Source: Sphingomonas asaccharolytica NBRC 15499
GTDB lineage: Bacteria > Pseudomonadota > Alphaproteobacteria > Sphingomonadales > Sphingomonadaceae
Assembly (NCBI RefSeq): GCF_001598355.1
Contig: NZ_BCYU01000027.1
Coordinates: forward strand, 1-54,394
DNA length: 54,394 nt
Direction: 5' to 3'
In this document: positions 25,737 through 34,610 of the stretch, piece by piece
Layout: every line of letters begins with the position of its first letter
How positions within the stretch are numbered: the stretch's first letter is position 1
Position numbers and translations under genes: made by a program
Notes under the pieces: model-generated
Seen by the model: the letters and a program-made list of their open reading frames with translations, nothing else
The model's database searches: none
What the model was told of the DNA's origin: nothing

Positions 25737-26836
25737 AGCGCACGGTACAGGCGGAGCGTCTCCACCGCCGCCTTGTCCCAGGAGAAGCGCATGCGCACCG
25801 CCTTTGCGTCCGCACGGAGCAAAGCGGGATCGGCCGCCAGCATAGTCGCGAGACGATCGACGTTACCCACCGGAAAATAGTTCGTCGCGGGCAAGCCGAT
25901 GTCACGATTGGCGGGAATGTCGCTCAATATCATTGCCGCGCCCTCGCCCGCCGCCTCGAGCGCGGCGATCGGCAGCCCTTCATGATAGGACGGCATCACG
26001 AACATCGCCGCCCGGCGGTAGAGCGTCGCGAGTACAGTACGCGGTTGCACGCCGGCGAAAATCACATCCGGTCCCGCTTCGGCGACCAGGTCGCGCGCAT
26101 AGGGACTGTCGTGATCGGCGCCACCGACGATCACCAGCTTATACCCCGTGCGCGATGCGCGGTGCGCGGCGATCAGGTCGTGGAGCCCCTTTTCCGGTAC
26201 CAGTCGCCCGACCGCGAGGAGGAAAGGTGCGTCGCCGATCCCGAGCCCCGAGAGTATCTCGTTGGCATCGCCGCCAGCGAACAACTCGGGCGCACCGTTG
26301 GGAATGTAATGGATCGCGTCGGCCTTTCGCGGAAAGGTCGCCCGCAATTGCTCGGCAAGCGACGGCGAGATCGCGACGATCTGGTCCGCCCAGCCGAGCG
26401 CTGCACGCTCGCCTGCCCGCAGTACGGCTTTTGCGAAACGGCCCCATTTGGCTCGATCATAATCGGTGCCGTGATGTGTCACGACCACGCGCAGCCCCAG
26501 CATCCGCGCGAACGGGGCCAGGATCGCCGGCCCGATAGCGTGGATGTGGAGCACGTCCGCGCCGCGCCGCTTGGCGGCGACGATCGCGAACAACGTCGAA
26601 AGGATCGTCTCGAAATGCTTCGATTGCGGACAGCGCAGTCCGACGATCTCGACGCCGCGCCATGTTCGCCGCCGCGCCGGCAAATAGGGCGCGCGGCCGA
26701 GCACGACGATCGGCTGGTCGGGCGCGAGTGCCGCGATGCGGGGCAGCAACTCTTCGCAGTGGCTTTCGATGCCGCCCATGACATCGGGAAAGCCCCGCAG
26801 TCCGGTGACGCAGACCGGCGGCGTGGTGGAGGCCAT
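25694..26836 (-). CDS. Glycosyltransferase family 4 protein
   Basis: A 380-residue GT-B enzyme: TGLRGFPDVMGGIESHCEEL at the N-terminus (typical of a rhamnosyl/mannosyl-transferase-like subgroup), VTHHGTDYDRAKWG, AVGRLVPEKGLHDLI and the EX7E region PSYHEGLPIAALEAAGEG. The ATG at 26836 has AAGGGCG upstream and lies 11 bases after the ugd stop, so the two genes form one unit. The donor sugar is not predictable from sequence; glucuronate is possible because of the neighbour. Confidence 0.92.
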   Translation of the reverse strand: MASTTPPVCVTGLRGFPDVMGGIESHCEELLPRIAALAPDQPIVVLGRAPYLPARRRTWRGVEIVGLRCPQSKHFETILSTLFAIVAAKRRGADVLHIHAIGPAILAPFARMLGLRVVVTHHGTDYDRAKWGRFAKAVLRAGERAALGWADQIVAISPSLAEQLRATFPRKADAIHYIPNGAPELFAGGDANEILSGLGIGDAPFLLAVGRLVPEKGLHDLIAAHRASRTGYKLVIVGGADHDSPYARDLVAEAGPDVIFAGVQPRTVLATLYRRAAMFVMPSYHEGLPIAALEAAGEGAAMILSDIPANRDIGLPATNYFPVGNVDRLATMLAADPALLRADAKAVRMRFSWDKAAVETLRLYRALQPERSRTIRPSAA

Positions 26837-26847
26837 GTCCGACGCCC

Positions 26848-28206
26848 TTATTGCAACTCGGGGATTTTGACCGTCTCGGGATGGATGACCGGCTCGCCGT
26901 CGCCGGGCCGTCCGACACTGCGATAGATGAAGCCTGCTGCGGTGAGATCGTCGGCGCGATAGATGTTGCGCAGGTCGACCAGCACCGGCGTCGCCATCAC
27001 CGCCTTCAACCGCGCGAAATCGAGCGCGCGAAACGCATCCCATTCGGTGACGATGACGATTGCCGACGCGCCTTCCGCCACCGCATAAGCGGAATCGGTA
27101 TAGGCGACTTCGCCCAGCAATGGCGCTGCCGCCGCCATCCCTTCCGGATCATAAGCGCGCACGGTCGCACCGGCATCCCGCAGCGCCTGGACGATCGCGA
27201 TCGCGGGTGCATCGCGCATGTCGTCGGTATTGGGTTTGAAGGTCAGGCCGAGCACACCGATCGTCTTGCCGCGCACGTCGCCGCCGGCCGCCGCGATCAC
27301 CTTTCGTGCCATCGCGCGCTTGCGGACGTCGTTGACCGCGACAGTGGTCTCGATCAACCGCAACGGGCTGTCGTGATCTTGCGCGGTCTTGACCAGCGCC
27401 AGCGTATCCTTGGGGAAGCACGATCCGCCATAGCCGGGGCCGGCATGGAGGAACTTGCCGCCGATCCGGTTGTCGAGCCCGATGCCCCGCGCGACGTCCT
27501 GAACGTCCGCCTCCACCTTCTCGCACAGGTCGGCGATCTCGTTGATGAAGGTGATCTTCATCGCGAGAAACGCGTTGGCGGCATATTTGATCAGTTCGCT
27601 AGTGCGGCGGCGCGTGAACAGCAGCGGCGACTTGTTGAGATAGAGCGGACGATAGACCGCTTCCATCGGCGCACGGGCGCGCTCGTCCTCGATGCCGACG
27701 ACGATGCGGTCTGGGCGCTTGAAATCCTCGATCGCAGCACCCTCGCGCAGGAATTCGGGATTGGAGGCGACCGCGAAATCGGCGCCCGGATTGGCCTCGC
27801 GGATAATCCGCTCCACTTCGTCGCCGGTTCCGACCGGGACGGTCGATTTGGTGACGATCACGGTGAAGCCATCGAGCGCCAGCGCGATTTCGTGCGCCGC
27901 AGCATAAACATAAGACAAATCGGCATGACCATCGCCGCGTCGGGTGGGCGTGCCGACGCCGATGAACACGACATCTGCTGCGGCCACCGGAGCTGCGAGT
28001 TCGGTCGTGAACGACAGCCGACCCGCGGCGACGTTCTTGGCGACGAGTCTGTCGAGTCCCGGCTCGTAGATCGGAATTCCGCCCGCTTTCAGCTTGGCGA
28101 TCTTGGCGTCGTCGCTGTCGACGCAGACCACATCATGGCCGAAATCCGCGAAGCACGCGCCCGAGACAAGTCCCACATAACCCGAACCGATCATCACGAT
28201 GCGCAT
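26848..28206 (-). CDS. ugd: UDP-glucose 6-dehydrogenase
   Basis: A 452-residue NAD-dependent enzyme oxidising UDP-glucose to UDP-glucuronate. The Rossmann motif MIGSGYVGLVSGACFAD opens the protein and the catalytic Cys is C263 in GGSCFPKD; NPEFLREG and LTFKPNTDDMRDAP are further family signatures. The ATG at 28206 starts exactly at the conserved N-terminus; 39 upstream in-frame bases add an unrelated peptide. The presence of ugd predicts glucuronic acid in the polymer. It is followed at 11 bases by a GT4 gene. Confidence 0.95.
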   Translation of the reverse strand: MRIVMIGSGYVGLVSGACFADFGHDVVCVDSDDAKIAKLKAGGIPIYEPGLDRLVAKNVAAGRLSFTTELAAPVAAADVVFIGVGTPTRRGDGHADLSYVYAAAHEIALALDGFTVIVTKSTVPVGTGDEVERIIREANPGADFAVASNPEFLREGAAIEDFKRPDRIVVGIEDERARAPMEAVYRPLYLNKSPLLFTRRRTSELIKYAANAFLAMKITFINEIADLCEKVEADVQDVARGIGLDNRIGGKFLHAGPGYGGSCFPKDTLALVKTAQDHDSPLRLIETTVAVNDVRKRAMARKVIAAAGGDVRGKTIGVLGLTFKPNTDDMRDAPAIAIVQALRDAGATVRAYDPEGMAAAAPLLGEVAYTDSAYAVAEGASAIVIVTEWDAFRALDFARLKAVMATPVLVDLRNIYRADDLTAAGFIYRSVGRPGDGEPVIHPETVKIPELQ

Positions 28207-28524
28207 CAGCTTTCTCGCCTCATTCTTTAACAATATGCTGCACATGCGAAGAGAAACACGCTGACGTCAATCGCCGGACGACGAACGGTGTAAGAGGTCG
28301 GTTGACGCACAAAAATCTACGGTGCGCGAGCACTGTCCTACCAAATGCGCCAATCGTAGCGGGCGCCGAGTCCATGACCGTCAGGCCCGCATCCGGCCAG
28401 CCTCTGCGAAGAGGGCTTGTCAATTGGTCGGCCTATCGCAAATGTACCGGATGCGTTGTCACGGACTGTTCATCGCTCACCTCGATCGTCGTGTTACGGT
28501 CATCGCCCGCGATATTCTGTTACC
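28207..28524. promoter_or_regulatory. Divergent intergenic region ugd / LacI-type regulator
   Basis: This 318-base stretch holds no credible gene. Next to the regulator start is ATCGC-CC-GCGAT (28502-28513), a 12-base palindrome, and a TATTCT (28513-28518) only 6 bases before the ATG. No ribosome site is visible, so the regulator mRNA may be leaderless with an operator overlapping its -10. The ugd side is less clear. Confidence 0.35.
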
Positions 28525-29547
28525 ATGACGACGATTCGCGACGTCGCGCAGGCCGCCGGCGTCTCGAGAGCAACGGCCGCCCGCGTACTGTCCGCGCCTG
28601 AAATGGTCGCGGAAGTCACCCGGCAACGTGTTCTCAAGGCCGTGCAGGAGCTTGGCTATAGCCGCAATTCGGTGGCGGCGAGCCTGCGCACGACGCGAAC
28701 CGGCCGGATCATCGTGACTGTCCCCGACATCTCTAATCCCTTCTTCTCGCGGGTCATCCGCGGGGTCGAGGAAGCGGCGCAGAAAGCAGGCTATGCGGTT
28801 CTGCTCGGCGATACGCGCAACGAGCGCGAGCGCGAGGAGCAATATGCCGACATGCTCAATCGCCGCGAGGCGGACGGCATCATCTTCCTCGGCCACCGCT
28901 TGCCCACGGTGCTGGCGACCATCCTCGAACGCGACGGCGGCCGAGCGCCGATCGTCAACGGCTGCGAATTCACGCCATCGCTCGGCGTATCGAGCGCCCA
29001 TATCGACAATGCAGGGGCGGGATATGATGTCATGCAATCGCTCTATCGATTGGGCCATCGCGACATCGCCGTCATCATCGGACCCGCCGATAGCCCGCTG
29101 ACCCGGGACCGCCTAGCCGGCGCGCAGAAGGCGGCGGAGGATCAGGGCCTGGCCGCGCATCTCGTCATCGAGAATGGCGACTTCTCGATCGAATCGGGTC
29201 GCCGCGCCGCAATGGCGCTGTTCTCGCGTGCCAAACGCCCCACCGCCATTTTCTGCTTCAGCGACGAAATGGCGATCGGGACACTGGCGGCGGCGCGGTC
29301 CGCCGGCATCTCATGCCCGGGCGATGTCTCGGTCGTCGGCTTCGACGACATCCAGATGGCCCGCTATGTCGATCCGCCGCTCGCCACCGTGCGCCAGCCG
29401 ATGGCCGAAATCGGCCGGAAAACGGTCGAGCTCCTGCTCGACATATTGAGCGGTCGGCAGACCCAGCCGGTCTATGCCACGCTGCCTTATGAGATCATCG
29501 CCCGGCAAAGCATGGGCCCCGTCCCAGGGCAGTCGCCCATTTCCTGA
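28525..29547 (+). CDS. LacI-family transcriptional regulator
   Basis: A 340-residue protein with the LacI helix-turn-helix and hinge (TIRDVAQAAGVSRATAARVL, then ELGYSRNSVAASLR) and a periplasmic-binding-protein-like effector domain (VPDISNPFFSRVIRGVEEAA, GFDDIQMARYVDPPLATVRQP). It most likely represses the glycoside-oxidation genes that follow at 29738 and releases DNA on binding a sugar. A perfect palindrome with a central CG at 29584-29599 is a fitting operator. The start has no Shine-Dalgarno sequence. Confidence 0.93.
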   Translation: MTTIRDVAQAAGVSRATAARVLSAPEMVAEVTRQRVLKAVQELGYSRNSVAASLRTTRTGRIIVTVPDISNPFFSRVIRGVEEAAQKAGYAVLLGDTRNEREREEQYADMLNRREADGIIFLGHRLPTVLATILERDGGRAPIVNGCEFTPSLGVSSAHIDNAGAGYDVMQSLYRLGHRDIAVIIGPADSPLTRDRLAGAQKAAEDQGLAAHLVIENGDFSIESGRRAAMALFSRAKRPTAIFCFSDEMAIGTLAAARSAGISCPGDVSVVGFDDIQMARYVDPPLATVRQPMAEIGRKTVELLLDILSGRQTQPVYATLPYEIIARQSMGPVPGQSPIS

Positions 29548-29583
29548 CGCGACGTATCCGATTTTCGTCAATTTGCACTTGCA

Positions 29584-29599
29584 ATGAGATCGATCTCAT
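29584..29599. promoter_or_regulatory. Candidate LacI-family operator
   Basis: ATGAGATCGATCTCAT is a perfect 16-base palindrome with the central CG step typical of LacI/GalR-family operators. It lies 36 bases after the regulator stop and about 140 bases before the transporter start, next to a TTGCAC element at 29573-29578. Binding there would block transcription of the operon. Confidence 0.6.
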
Positions 29600-29737
29600 G
29601 ATTGTTTTGGCCAATCGAGGACTCGGCGAAGATCGAGGCAAGTTACGGTATCGGGTGGCGTTTTTCTCTAATCGCCAGTTTCCTGCCGGGTGAGAGGTCT
29701 GCCAGGGTCATGCCTTGGCTCTGAAGGGGTGCGGCAC

Positions 29738-30994
29738 ATGGTCAAATTGCGGCTGTCGATCATGATGTTCGCGCAATATTTCGCGTGGGGCGTCTGGCTC
29801 GTTCCGCTCAGCACTTATATGAGCAAAGGCCTGCATTTCGACACGATCATCGGCGCTGCTTATGGCATGGTGGGTATCGCTACGATCGCCTCCACTTTGT
29901 TCGTCGGGATGATCGCGGACCGCTTCATGGCGGCCGAGAAGCTGTTGAGCATCCTGTCGATCTGCGCGGGCATCGCCCTCTTCTGGGTGTCGACCATCCA
30001 GAGCTCGCCATCGCTCTTCCTGTTCGGCTGCCTGCTCCATTTCCTGTTCTATGCGTCTACCATCCCGCTCGCGACCGCGATCGCGTTCAACTCGATGACC
30101 GATATCGCCAAGGAATTCCCCGGCGTTCGGGTGTGGGGCACGATCGGCTGGATCGTGGCCGGCCTGCTGGTCGGCGTGATCGCCGGGGCGGCGCAAACCG
30201 CTCTGCCGATGCGGATGGCGGCGATCGTCTATATCGCGCTCGGCCTCTATGCCCTCACCCTGCCGAACACCCCGCCGCGCGCCCGCGGACGTATCGTCAG
30301 CCCGTCGGCGGTGCTGGGACTGGACGTCATCCTGCGCCACCGCGAGACGGCGTTCTGGATCTTCATCGCCTGCACCCTGGCGCTGATGACGCCGAGAAGC
30401 TTCTACGACGCCTATGGCAACACCTTCTTCGCGGACAAGGACCTGCACCTGACATTGTTCGGGACGCGGATCGAGGCGACCGGCATCCAGACGGCGGGGC
30501 AGATTTTCGAATCGCTGATCCTGGTCAGCTTGCCGTTCGTGCTCCTCCGGTTGGGCATCAAATGGGTGCTGGTGGTCGGAATGGGCGCCTGGGCAGTTCG
30601 CTTCCTGCTGTTCGGCTTCGGCTATCAGGGCTCGACCGCGATCATGCCGATGGTACTGCTCGGCATCATCATCCACGGCATCTGCTACGACTTCCTGATC
30701 GTGTCCGGGCAGATCTATGTCGATCGCAAGTTCGATGCCGAGGCGCGTTCCCGCGCGCAATCCTTCTTCAACCTGATCACCCAGGGTATCGGCATCGTGA
30801 TCGGCTCCAATATCGCCGGCGTCGTCTACGGCATGCATGCCAATCCCGACGGCAGCCATGATTGGCGCGCGATCTGGATGGTGCCGGCGGTGATCGCCTT
30901 CGTTGCGATGGTCCTCTTCGCCCTCGCCTTCCGCGAGAAGCTGGCTCCGCCCCAGGACGAGCAGTCCGGCACGGCCGCGCCGGTGCTTCCCTGA
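29738..30994 (+). CDS. MFS transporter, nucleoside/sugar:H+ symporter-like (NupG family)
   Basis: A 418-residue inner-membrane protein with twelve predicted helices. The N-terminus (KLRLSIMMFAQYFAWGVWLVPLSTYM) and TPRSFYDAYGNTFF are characteristic of the NupG/XapB branch of the major facilitator superfamily, which in Bacteroidetes and Proteobacteria also accompanies sugar catabolic genes. GAAGGGG precedes the ATG by 9 bases. First gene of the run after the operator, it likely imports the product of periplasmic glycoside breakdown. Confidence 0.87.
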   Translation: MVKLRLSIMMFAQYFAWGVWLVPLSTYMSKGLHFDTIIGAAYGMVGIATIASTLFVGMIADRFMAAEKLLSILSICAGIALFWVSTIQSSPSLFLFGCLLHFLFYASTIPLATAIAFNSMTDIAKEFPGVRVWGTIGWIVAGLLVGVIAGAAQTALPMRMAAIVYIALGLYALTLPNTPPRARGRIVSPSAVLGLDVILRHRETAFWIFIACTLALMTPRSFYDAYGNTFFADKDLHLTLFGTRIEATGIQTAGQIFESLILVSLPFVLLRLGIKWVLVVGMGAWAVRFLLFGFGYQGSTAIMPMVLLGIIIHGICYDFLIVSGQIYVDRKFDAEARSRAQSFFNLITQGIGIVIGSNIAGVVYGMHANPDGSHDWRAIWMVPAVIAFVAMVLFALAFREKLAPPQDEQSGTAAPVLP

Positions 30995-31014
30995 CGGTCC
31001 GGGACGGATTTTCG

Positions 31015-32154
31015 ATGACGCAGAATATTCTCAGGCTCGGACTGATCGGTGGTGGTCCCGGAAGCTTTATCGGCCCGGTGCATCGCATGGCCGCGTGCCT
31101 CGACGCGCGCTTCGTGCTGACTGCCGGCGCCTTCAGCCGCACGCCGGAGAAATCCCGTCAGCAGGCCGCCCGATGGGGCCTTCCGGATCAGCGGGCTTAT
31201 GACGGCATCGAGGCGATGATCGAGGGCGAACGCGGGCGCGAGGATGGCGTACAGGCGATCGCCATCGCGACGCCGAACGACAGCCATTTTGCGATCGCCA
31301 AGGCGGCGTTGGAAGCCGGCCTCCCGGTGATCTGCGACAAGCCGATGACCGCGACCCTGGCCGAGGCCGAGGCGCTGGCTCCGATCGTCGCGCGATCGGG
31401 CCGCCCCTTCGCGCTCACCTATACATATACCGGCTACGCGATGATCCGCGAGGCACGGGCGCGGATCGCCGATGGCGCGATCGGCCGGGTGCGCAAGATC
31501 ATGGTCGACTATCCGCAAGGGTGGCTGTCGGAACGGATCGAAGGCGACAATCTCCAGGCGGGCTGGCGGACAGATCCCGCCCGGGCCGGCACGGGCGGTG
31601 CCATCGGCGACATCGGCGTCCATGCTTTCCAGCTGGCGGAATATGTCAGCGGCCTGCGCGCCATCGAGCTGATCGCGGACCTTCCCCGCGTGGTCGCGGG
31701 ACGGCAGCTCGACGATGACTGCAACATGCTGCTGCACTTTACCGGTAGCGTGCCCGGCGTCCTGACCGCCTCGCAGATCGCCACCGGCGAACGCAACGGG
31801 CTGCGCCTGCGCATCTATGGCGAAAAGGGCGGGCTCGAATGGTGCCACGACGCACCAGGCGAGCTGATCCTGCGCTGGCCCGACTCGCGGACCGAGATCG
31901 TCCATGCTGGAGGGCCGGGCCTGCACCCGACTGCACAAGCAGCGACCCGATTGCCGAGTGGCCATCCAGAAGGTTTCATCGAAGCGTTCGCGACGCTCTA
32001 CCGGGATTTCGCCGACAGGATCGACGGTGCGGACGACAGGGACGGTCTCCTGCCCGGCATCGAAGACGGCCTGCGGTCGGCGCGCTTCATCGATTGCGCG
32101 ATCCGCTCGAACGAAGCCCGCACCTGGCTGCCCGTCGCGGGAGAGGCACGATGA
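31015..32154 (+). CDS. Gfo/Idh/MocA-family oxidoreductase
   Basis: A 379-residue NAD(P)-dependent enzyme: LGLIGGGPGSFIGPVHR for nucleotide binding, ATPNDSHFAIAKAAL, and CDKPMT with the conserved Lys; GGAIGDIGVHAFQLAEY carries the catalytic Asp/His region. There is no signal peptide, so it acts in the cytoplasm. In such operons it could reduce imported 3-keto-sugars or oxidise sugars at C3. The ATG at 31015 lies 20 bases after the transporter stop, and the stop overlaps the next start as ATGA. Confidence 0.9.
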   Translation: MTQNILRLGLIGGGPGSFIGPVHRMAACLDARFVLTAGAFSRTPEKSRQQAARWGLPDQRAYDGIEAMIEGERGREDGVQAIAIATPNDSHFAIAKAALEAGLPVICDKPMTATLAEAEALAPIVARSGRPFALTYTYTGYAMIREARARIADGAIGRVRKIMVDYPQGWLSERIEGDNLQAGWRTDPARAGTGGAIGDIGVHAFQLAEYVSGLRAIELIADLPRVVAGRQLDDDCNMLLHFTGSVPGVLTASQIATGERNGLRLRIYGEKGGLEWCHDAPGELILRWPDSRTEIVHAGGPGLHPTAQAATRLPSGHPEGFIEAFATLYRDFADRIDGADDRDGLLPGIEDGLRSARFIDCAIRSNEARTWLPVAGEAR

Positions 32155-33248
32155 AGACGATCAAAGGCCCCGGCATCTTCCTCGCCCAGTTCCTGTCCGA
32201 CCAGGCGCCGTTCGACACGCTGGATCATCTGGCGGAATGGGCTGCCGGGCTGGGATATGTGGCGGTCCAGATACCCTGCACGCCGCAATTGATCGACCTA
32301 GCCACGGCGGCGGAGAGCCAGGCTTATTGCGACGATCTCCGCGCCACGCTCGACAAGCACGGCATCGTGGTGAGCGAGCTTTCGACCCATCTCCAGGGTC
32401 AGTTGGTGGCGGTCCATCCTGCTTATGACAGTTTGTTCGACGGATTCGCCGCCGAGCAGATGCGCGGCAAGCCGGCCGAGCGCCAGGCCTGGGCGGTCGA
32501 TCAAGTGAAGCTCGCGGCGCGGGCCAGCCGGCGGCTGGGGCTCGACGCACACGCGACCTTCTCGGGCGCGCTGGCCTGGCCCTATGTCTATCCCTGGCCA
32601 CAACGCCCGGCCGGGCTGATCGACGAGGCCTTCGCCGAACTCGGCAAGCGCTGGCGGCCGATTCTCGAAACATTCGAGGAATGCGGCGTGGATTGCGCTT
32701 TCGAGCTCCATCCGGGCGAGGATCTCCACGACGGCGTGACGTTCGAGCGATTCCTCGACGTCGTCGACCAGCATCCGCGCGCCCGGATCCTCTACGATCC
32801 CAGCCATTTCGTGCTGCAACAGCTCGACTATCTCGCCTTTCTCGACATTTATCACGAGCGGATCAGCTGCTTCCACGTCAAGGATGCGGAGTTCCGGCCG
32901 GACGGGCGATCCGGCGTCTATGGCGGCTATCAGAATTGGGTCGACCGCCCCGGTCGTTTTCGCTCGCTGGGCGATGGCCAGATCGACTTCGGCGCGATCT
33001 TCTCGAAAATGGCGGCCTATGACTATCCGGGCTGGGCCGTGCTCGAATGGGAATGCGCGCTCAAGCATCCCGAGGACGGCGCGCGCGAAGGTGCGCCCTT
33101 CATCAAGAACCATATCATTCGCGTCACGCCTCACGCCTTCGACGATTTCGCGTCGAGTGGTACCGATAGCAGCGCCAATCGCGCGCTGATGGGCCTCGAT
33201 CCGCAAGCGGCGACGATCACCGGGACGCTATCTTCAGGAGAGCAATGA
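32151..33248 (+). CDS. Sugar phosphate isomerase/epimerase-like TIM barrel
   Basis: A 365-residue xylose-isomerase-like TIM barrel protein without a signal peptide. Metal-site motifs include FELHPGEDLHDG (Glu/His), YDPSHF (Asp, His), CFHVKDAEF (His) and LEWECALKHP (Glu). It overlaps both neighbours by 4 bases (ATGA), so it is coupled with the Gfo/Idh enzyme and cytochrome c. Members isomerise, epimerise or eliminate sugars; pairing with a Gfo/Idh protein recalls 3-keto-sugar processing. The precise reaction is unknown. Confidence 0.87.
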   Translation: MKTIKGPGIFLAQFLSDQAPFDTLDHLAEWAAGLGYVAVQIPCTPQLIDLATAAESQAYCDDLRATLDKHGIVVSELSTHLQGQLVAVHPAYDSLFDGFAAEQMRGKPAERQAWAVDQVKLAARASRRLGLDAHATFSGALAWPYVYPWPQRPAGLIDEAFAELGKRWRPILETFEECGVDCAFELHPGEDLHDGVTFERFLDVVDQHPRARILYDPSHFVLQQLDYLAFLDIYHERISCFHVKDAEFRPDGRSGVYGGYQNWVDRPGRFRSLGDGQIDFGAIFSKMAAYDYPGWAVLEWECALKHPEDGAREGAPFIKNHIIRVTPHAFDDFASSGTDSSANRALMGLDPQAATITGTLSSGEQ

Positions 33249-33634
33249 TGAAGTCGATCTACAGCCTGGCCGCTGCCCCTGCTCTGATGGCAGCCATCGC
33301 GGTCTTCGCCGTGCCTTCCGGCGCGCAAAGCACCCCGGCCGGTGCCCAGGTCTTCGGCATGTGCACGGCGTGCCATACGGTAACCAAGGGCGGCCGCAAC
33401 GGGATCGGCCCCAATCTTTCCGGCCTGATCGGCCGGCGTGCCGGCTCCGTTCCCGGCTTCAGCTATTCGGCCGCGATGAAGGGCTCGGGCCTGACCTGGG
33501 ACGCCAAGACGCTCGACGCATTCCTGGCGGCGCCAACCAAGAAAGTGCCCGGTACGAAGATGCCGATCAGCGTCTCCGACCCAGCGAAGCGTGCGGCGAT
33601 CATCGCCTATCTGACGACGGCTACGGCCAAATAG
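33245..33634 (+). CDS. Monoheme cytochrome c
   Basis: A 129-residue class I cytochrome c with a Sec signal peptide ending PSGAQ. The heme site is C40-TA-C43-H44 and the likely distal ligand is M106 (GTKMPI). GPNLSGLIGRRAGSVPGFSYS is typical of the periplasmic cytochrome c2/c550 group. Overlap with the preceding gene (ATGA) and the downstream flavoprotein suggest it accepts electrons from the GMC dehydrogenase complex and passes them to the respiratory chain. Confidence 0.93.
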   Translation: MMKSIYSLAAAPALMAAIAVFAVPSGAQSTPAGAQVFGMCTACHTVTKGGRNGIGPNLSGLIGRRAGSVPGFSYSAAMKGSGLTWDAKTLDAFLAAPTKKVPGTKMPISVSDPAKRAAIIAYLTTATAK

Positions 33635-33646
33635 GAGATAGAGGCA

Positions 33647-34570
33647 ATGCCGCGACACCTGACACCTTCCCGCCGTTCCATCCTGGCAGGGACCCTGGCG
33701 GGGATCGGCGCGGCGAGCTATGCGCGGGCGGCGAGGAAGGCGCCAAACGCCGCACGCTTCTCGCTCAAATTCGCGCCGCACGAAGGCAGTTTCGCCAGCC
33801 GGGGCAGCCGGATCGAACAGATCGCTTATGCCGCCGACCAGGGCTTTACCGCCTGGGAAGACAATGAGGCCGCCGCGCGGCCCGTCGCCGAGCAGGAAGC
33901 AATGGGCAAGGCGCTCAGGCAGCGCGGCATGACGATGGGCGTGCTGGTCGCGAGCATGCCGAAATGGGATAAATATCGGCCGCTACTCGGCTCCGGCGAC
34001 CGCGCCGAGCAGGATGCCATGCTCGCCGACATCCGCCGCTCCGTCGACGTCGCCAAGCGGCTCGATGCGAAGTGGATGACCGTCGTCACCGGCTTCATGG
34101 ACCCCAAGGTTCCGGTCGACATTCAGACCGCGCGGATCATCGAGGTGATGCGGCGCGCGGGCGATATCGCCGCGCAAAACGGGCTGATCCTGGTGATGGA
34201 GCCGCTCAACACGATCACCAATCATCCCAATATCTTCATGCGCACGATCCCGCAGGGTTATGCGATCGCCACGGCGGTCGCCAATCCAGCGGTCAAGGTG
34301 CTCGCCGATCTCTATCATGCCCAGATCCAGGCGGGGAATTTGATCCCCACGCTCGAAACCTGCTGGAGCGAGATCGCCTATATCCAGTTCGGCGACAATC
34401 CCGGCCGGCTCGAGCCCAGCACCGGCGAGATCAACCATCACAACATCGTCCGCTGGCTGAAGGGCCGCCGCTACGACGGCGTGATCGGCATGGAGCATGG
34501 CAACTCGCTCGCCGGGCGCGCGGGAGAAGACCGGCTGATCGCCGCCTATAGGGAGATCGACGCGGCATGA
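33647..34570 (+). CDS. Exported hydroxypyruvate-isomerase-like TIM barrel
   Basis: A 307-residue protein with a Tat signal (PSRRSILAGTLAGIG, cleavage near residue 28). The mature part is a hydroxypyruvate isomerase/xylose-isomerase-like barrel: LKFAPHEGSF, VMEPLNTITNH (metal Glu), LADLYHAQIQ (Asp, His), IQFGDNPGR and GMEHGNS (Glu, His). The Tat signal puts a normally cytoplasmic fold in the periplasm, where it could act on oxidised sugars. The second of three barrels of this superfamily in the run. Confidence 0.87.
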   Translation: MPRHLTPSRRSILAGTLAGIGAASYARAARKAPNAARFSLKFAPHEGSFASRGSRIEQIAYAADQGFTAWEDNEAAARPVAEQEAMGKALRQRGMTMGVLVASMPKWDKYRPLLGSGDRAEQDAMLADIRRSVDVAKRLDAKWMTVVTGFMDPKVPVDIQTARIIEVMRRAGDIAAQNGLILVMEPLNTITNHPNIFMRTIPQGYAIATAVANPAVKVLADLYHAQIQAGNLIPTLETCWSEIAYIQFGDNPGRLEPSTGEINHHNIVRWLKGRRYDGVIGMEHGNSLAGRAGEDRLIAAYREIDAA

Positions 34571-34610
34571 AGAGCGACACCCCGATTTCGCATCGGCCCG
34601 GAGGCCCGCA

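Noticed and set aside
28322..28528. A 68-codon frame overlapping the LacI-type start as ATGA
   Set aside because: No ribosome site, Arg/Cys-rich composition without motifs, and it covers the probable promoter of the regulator.
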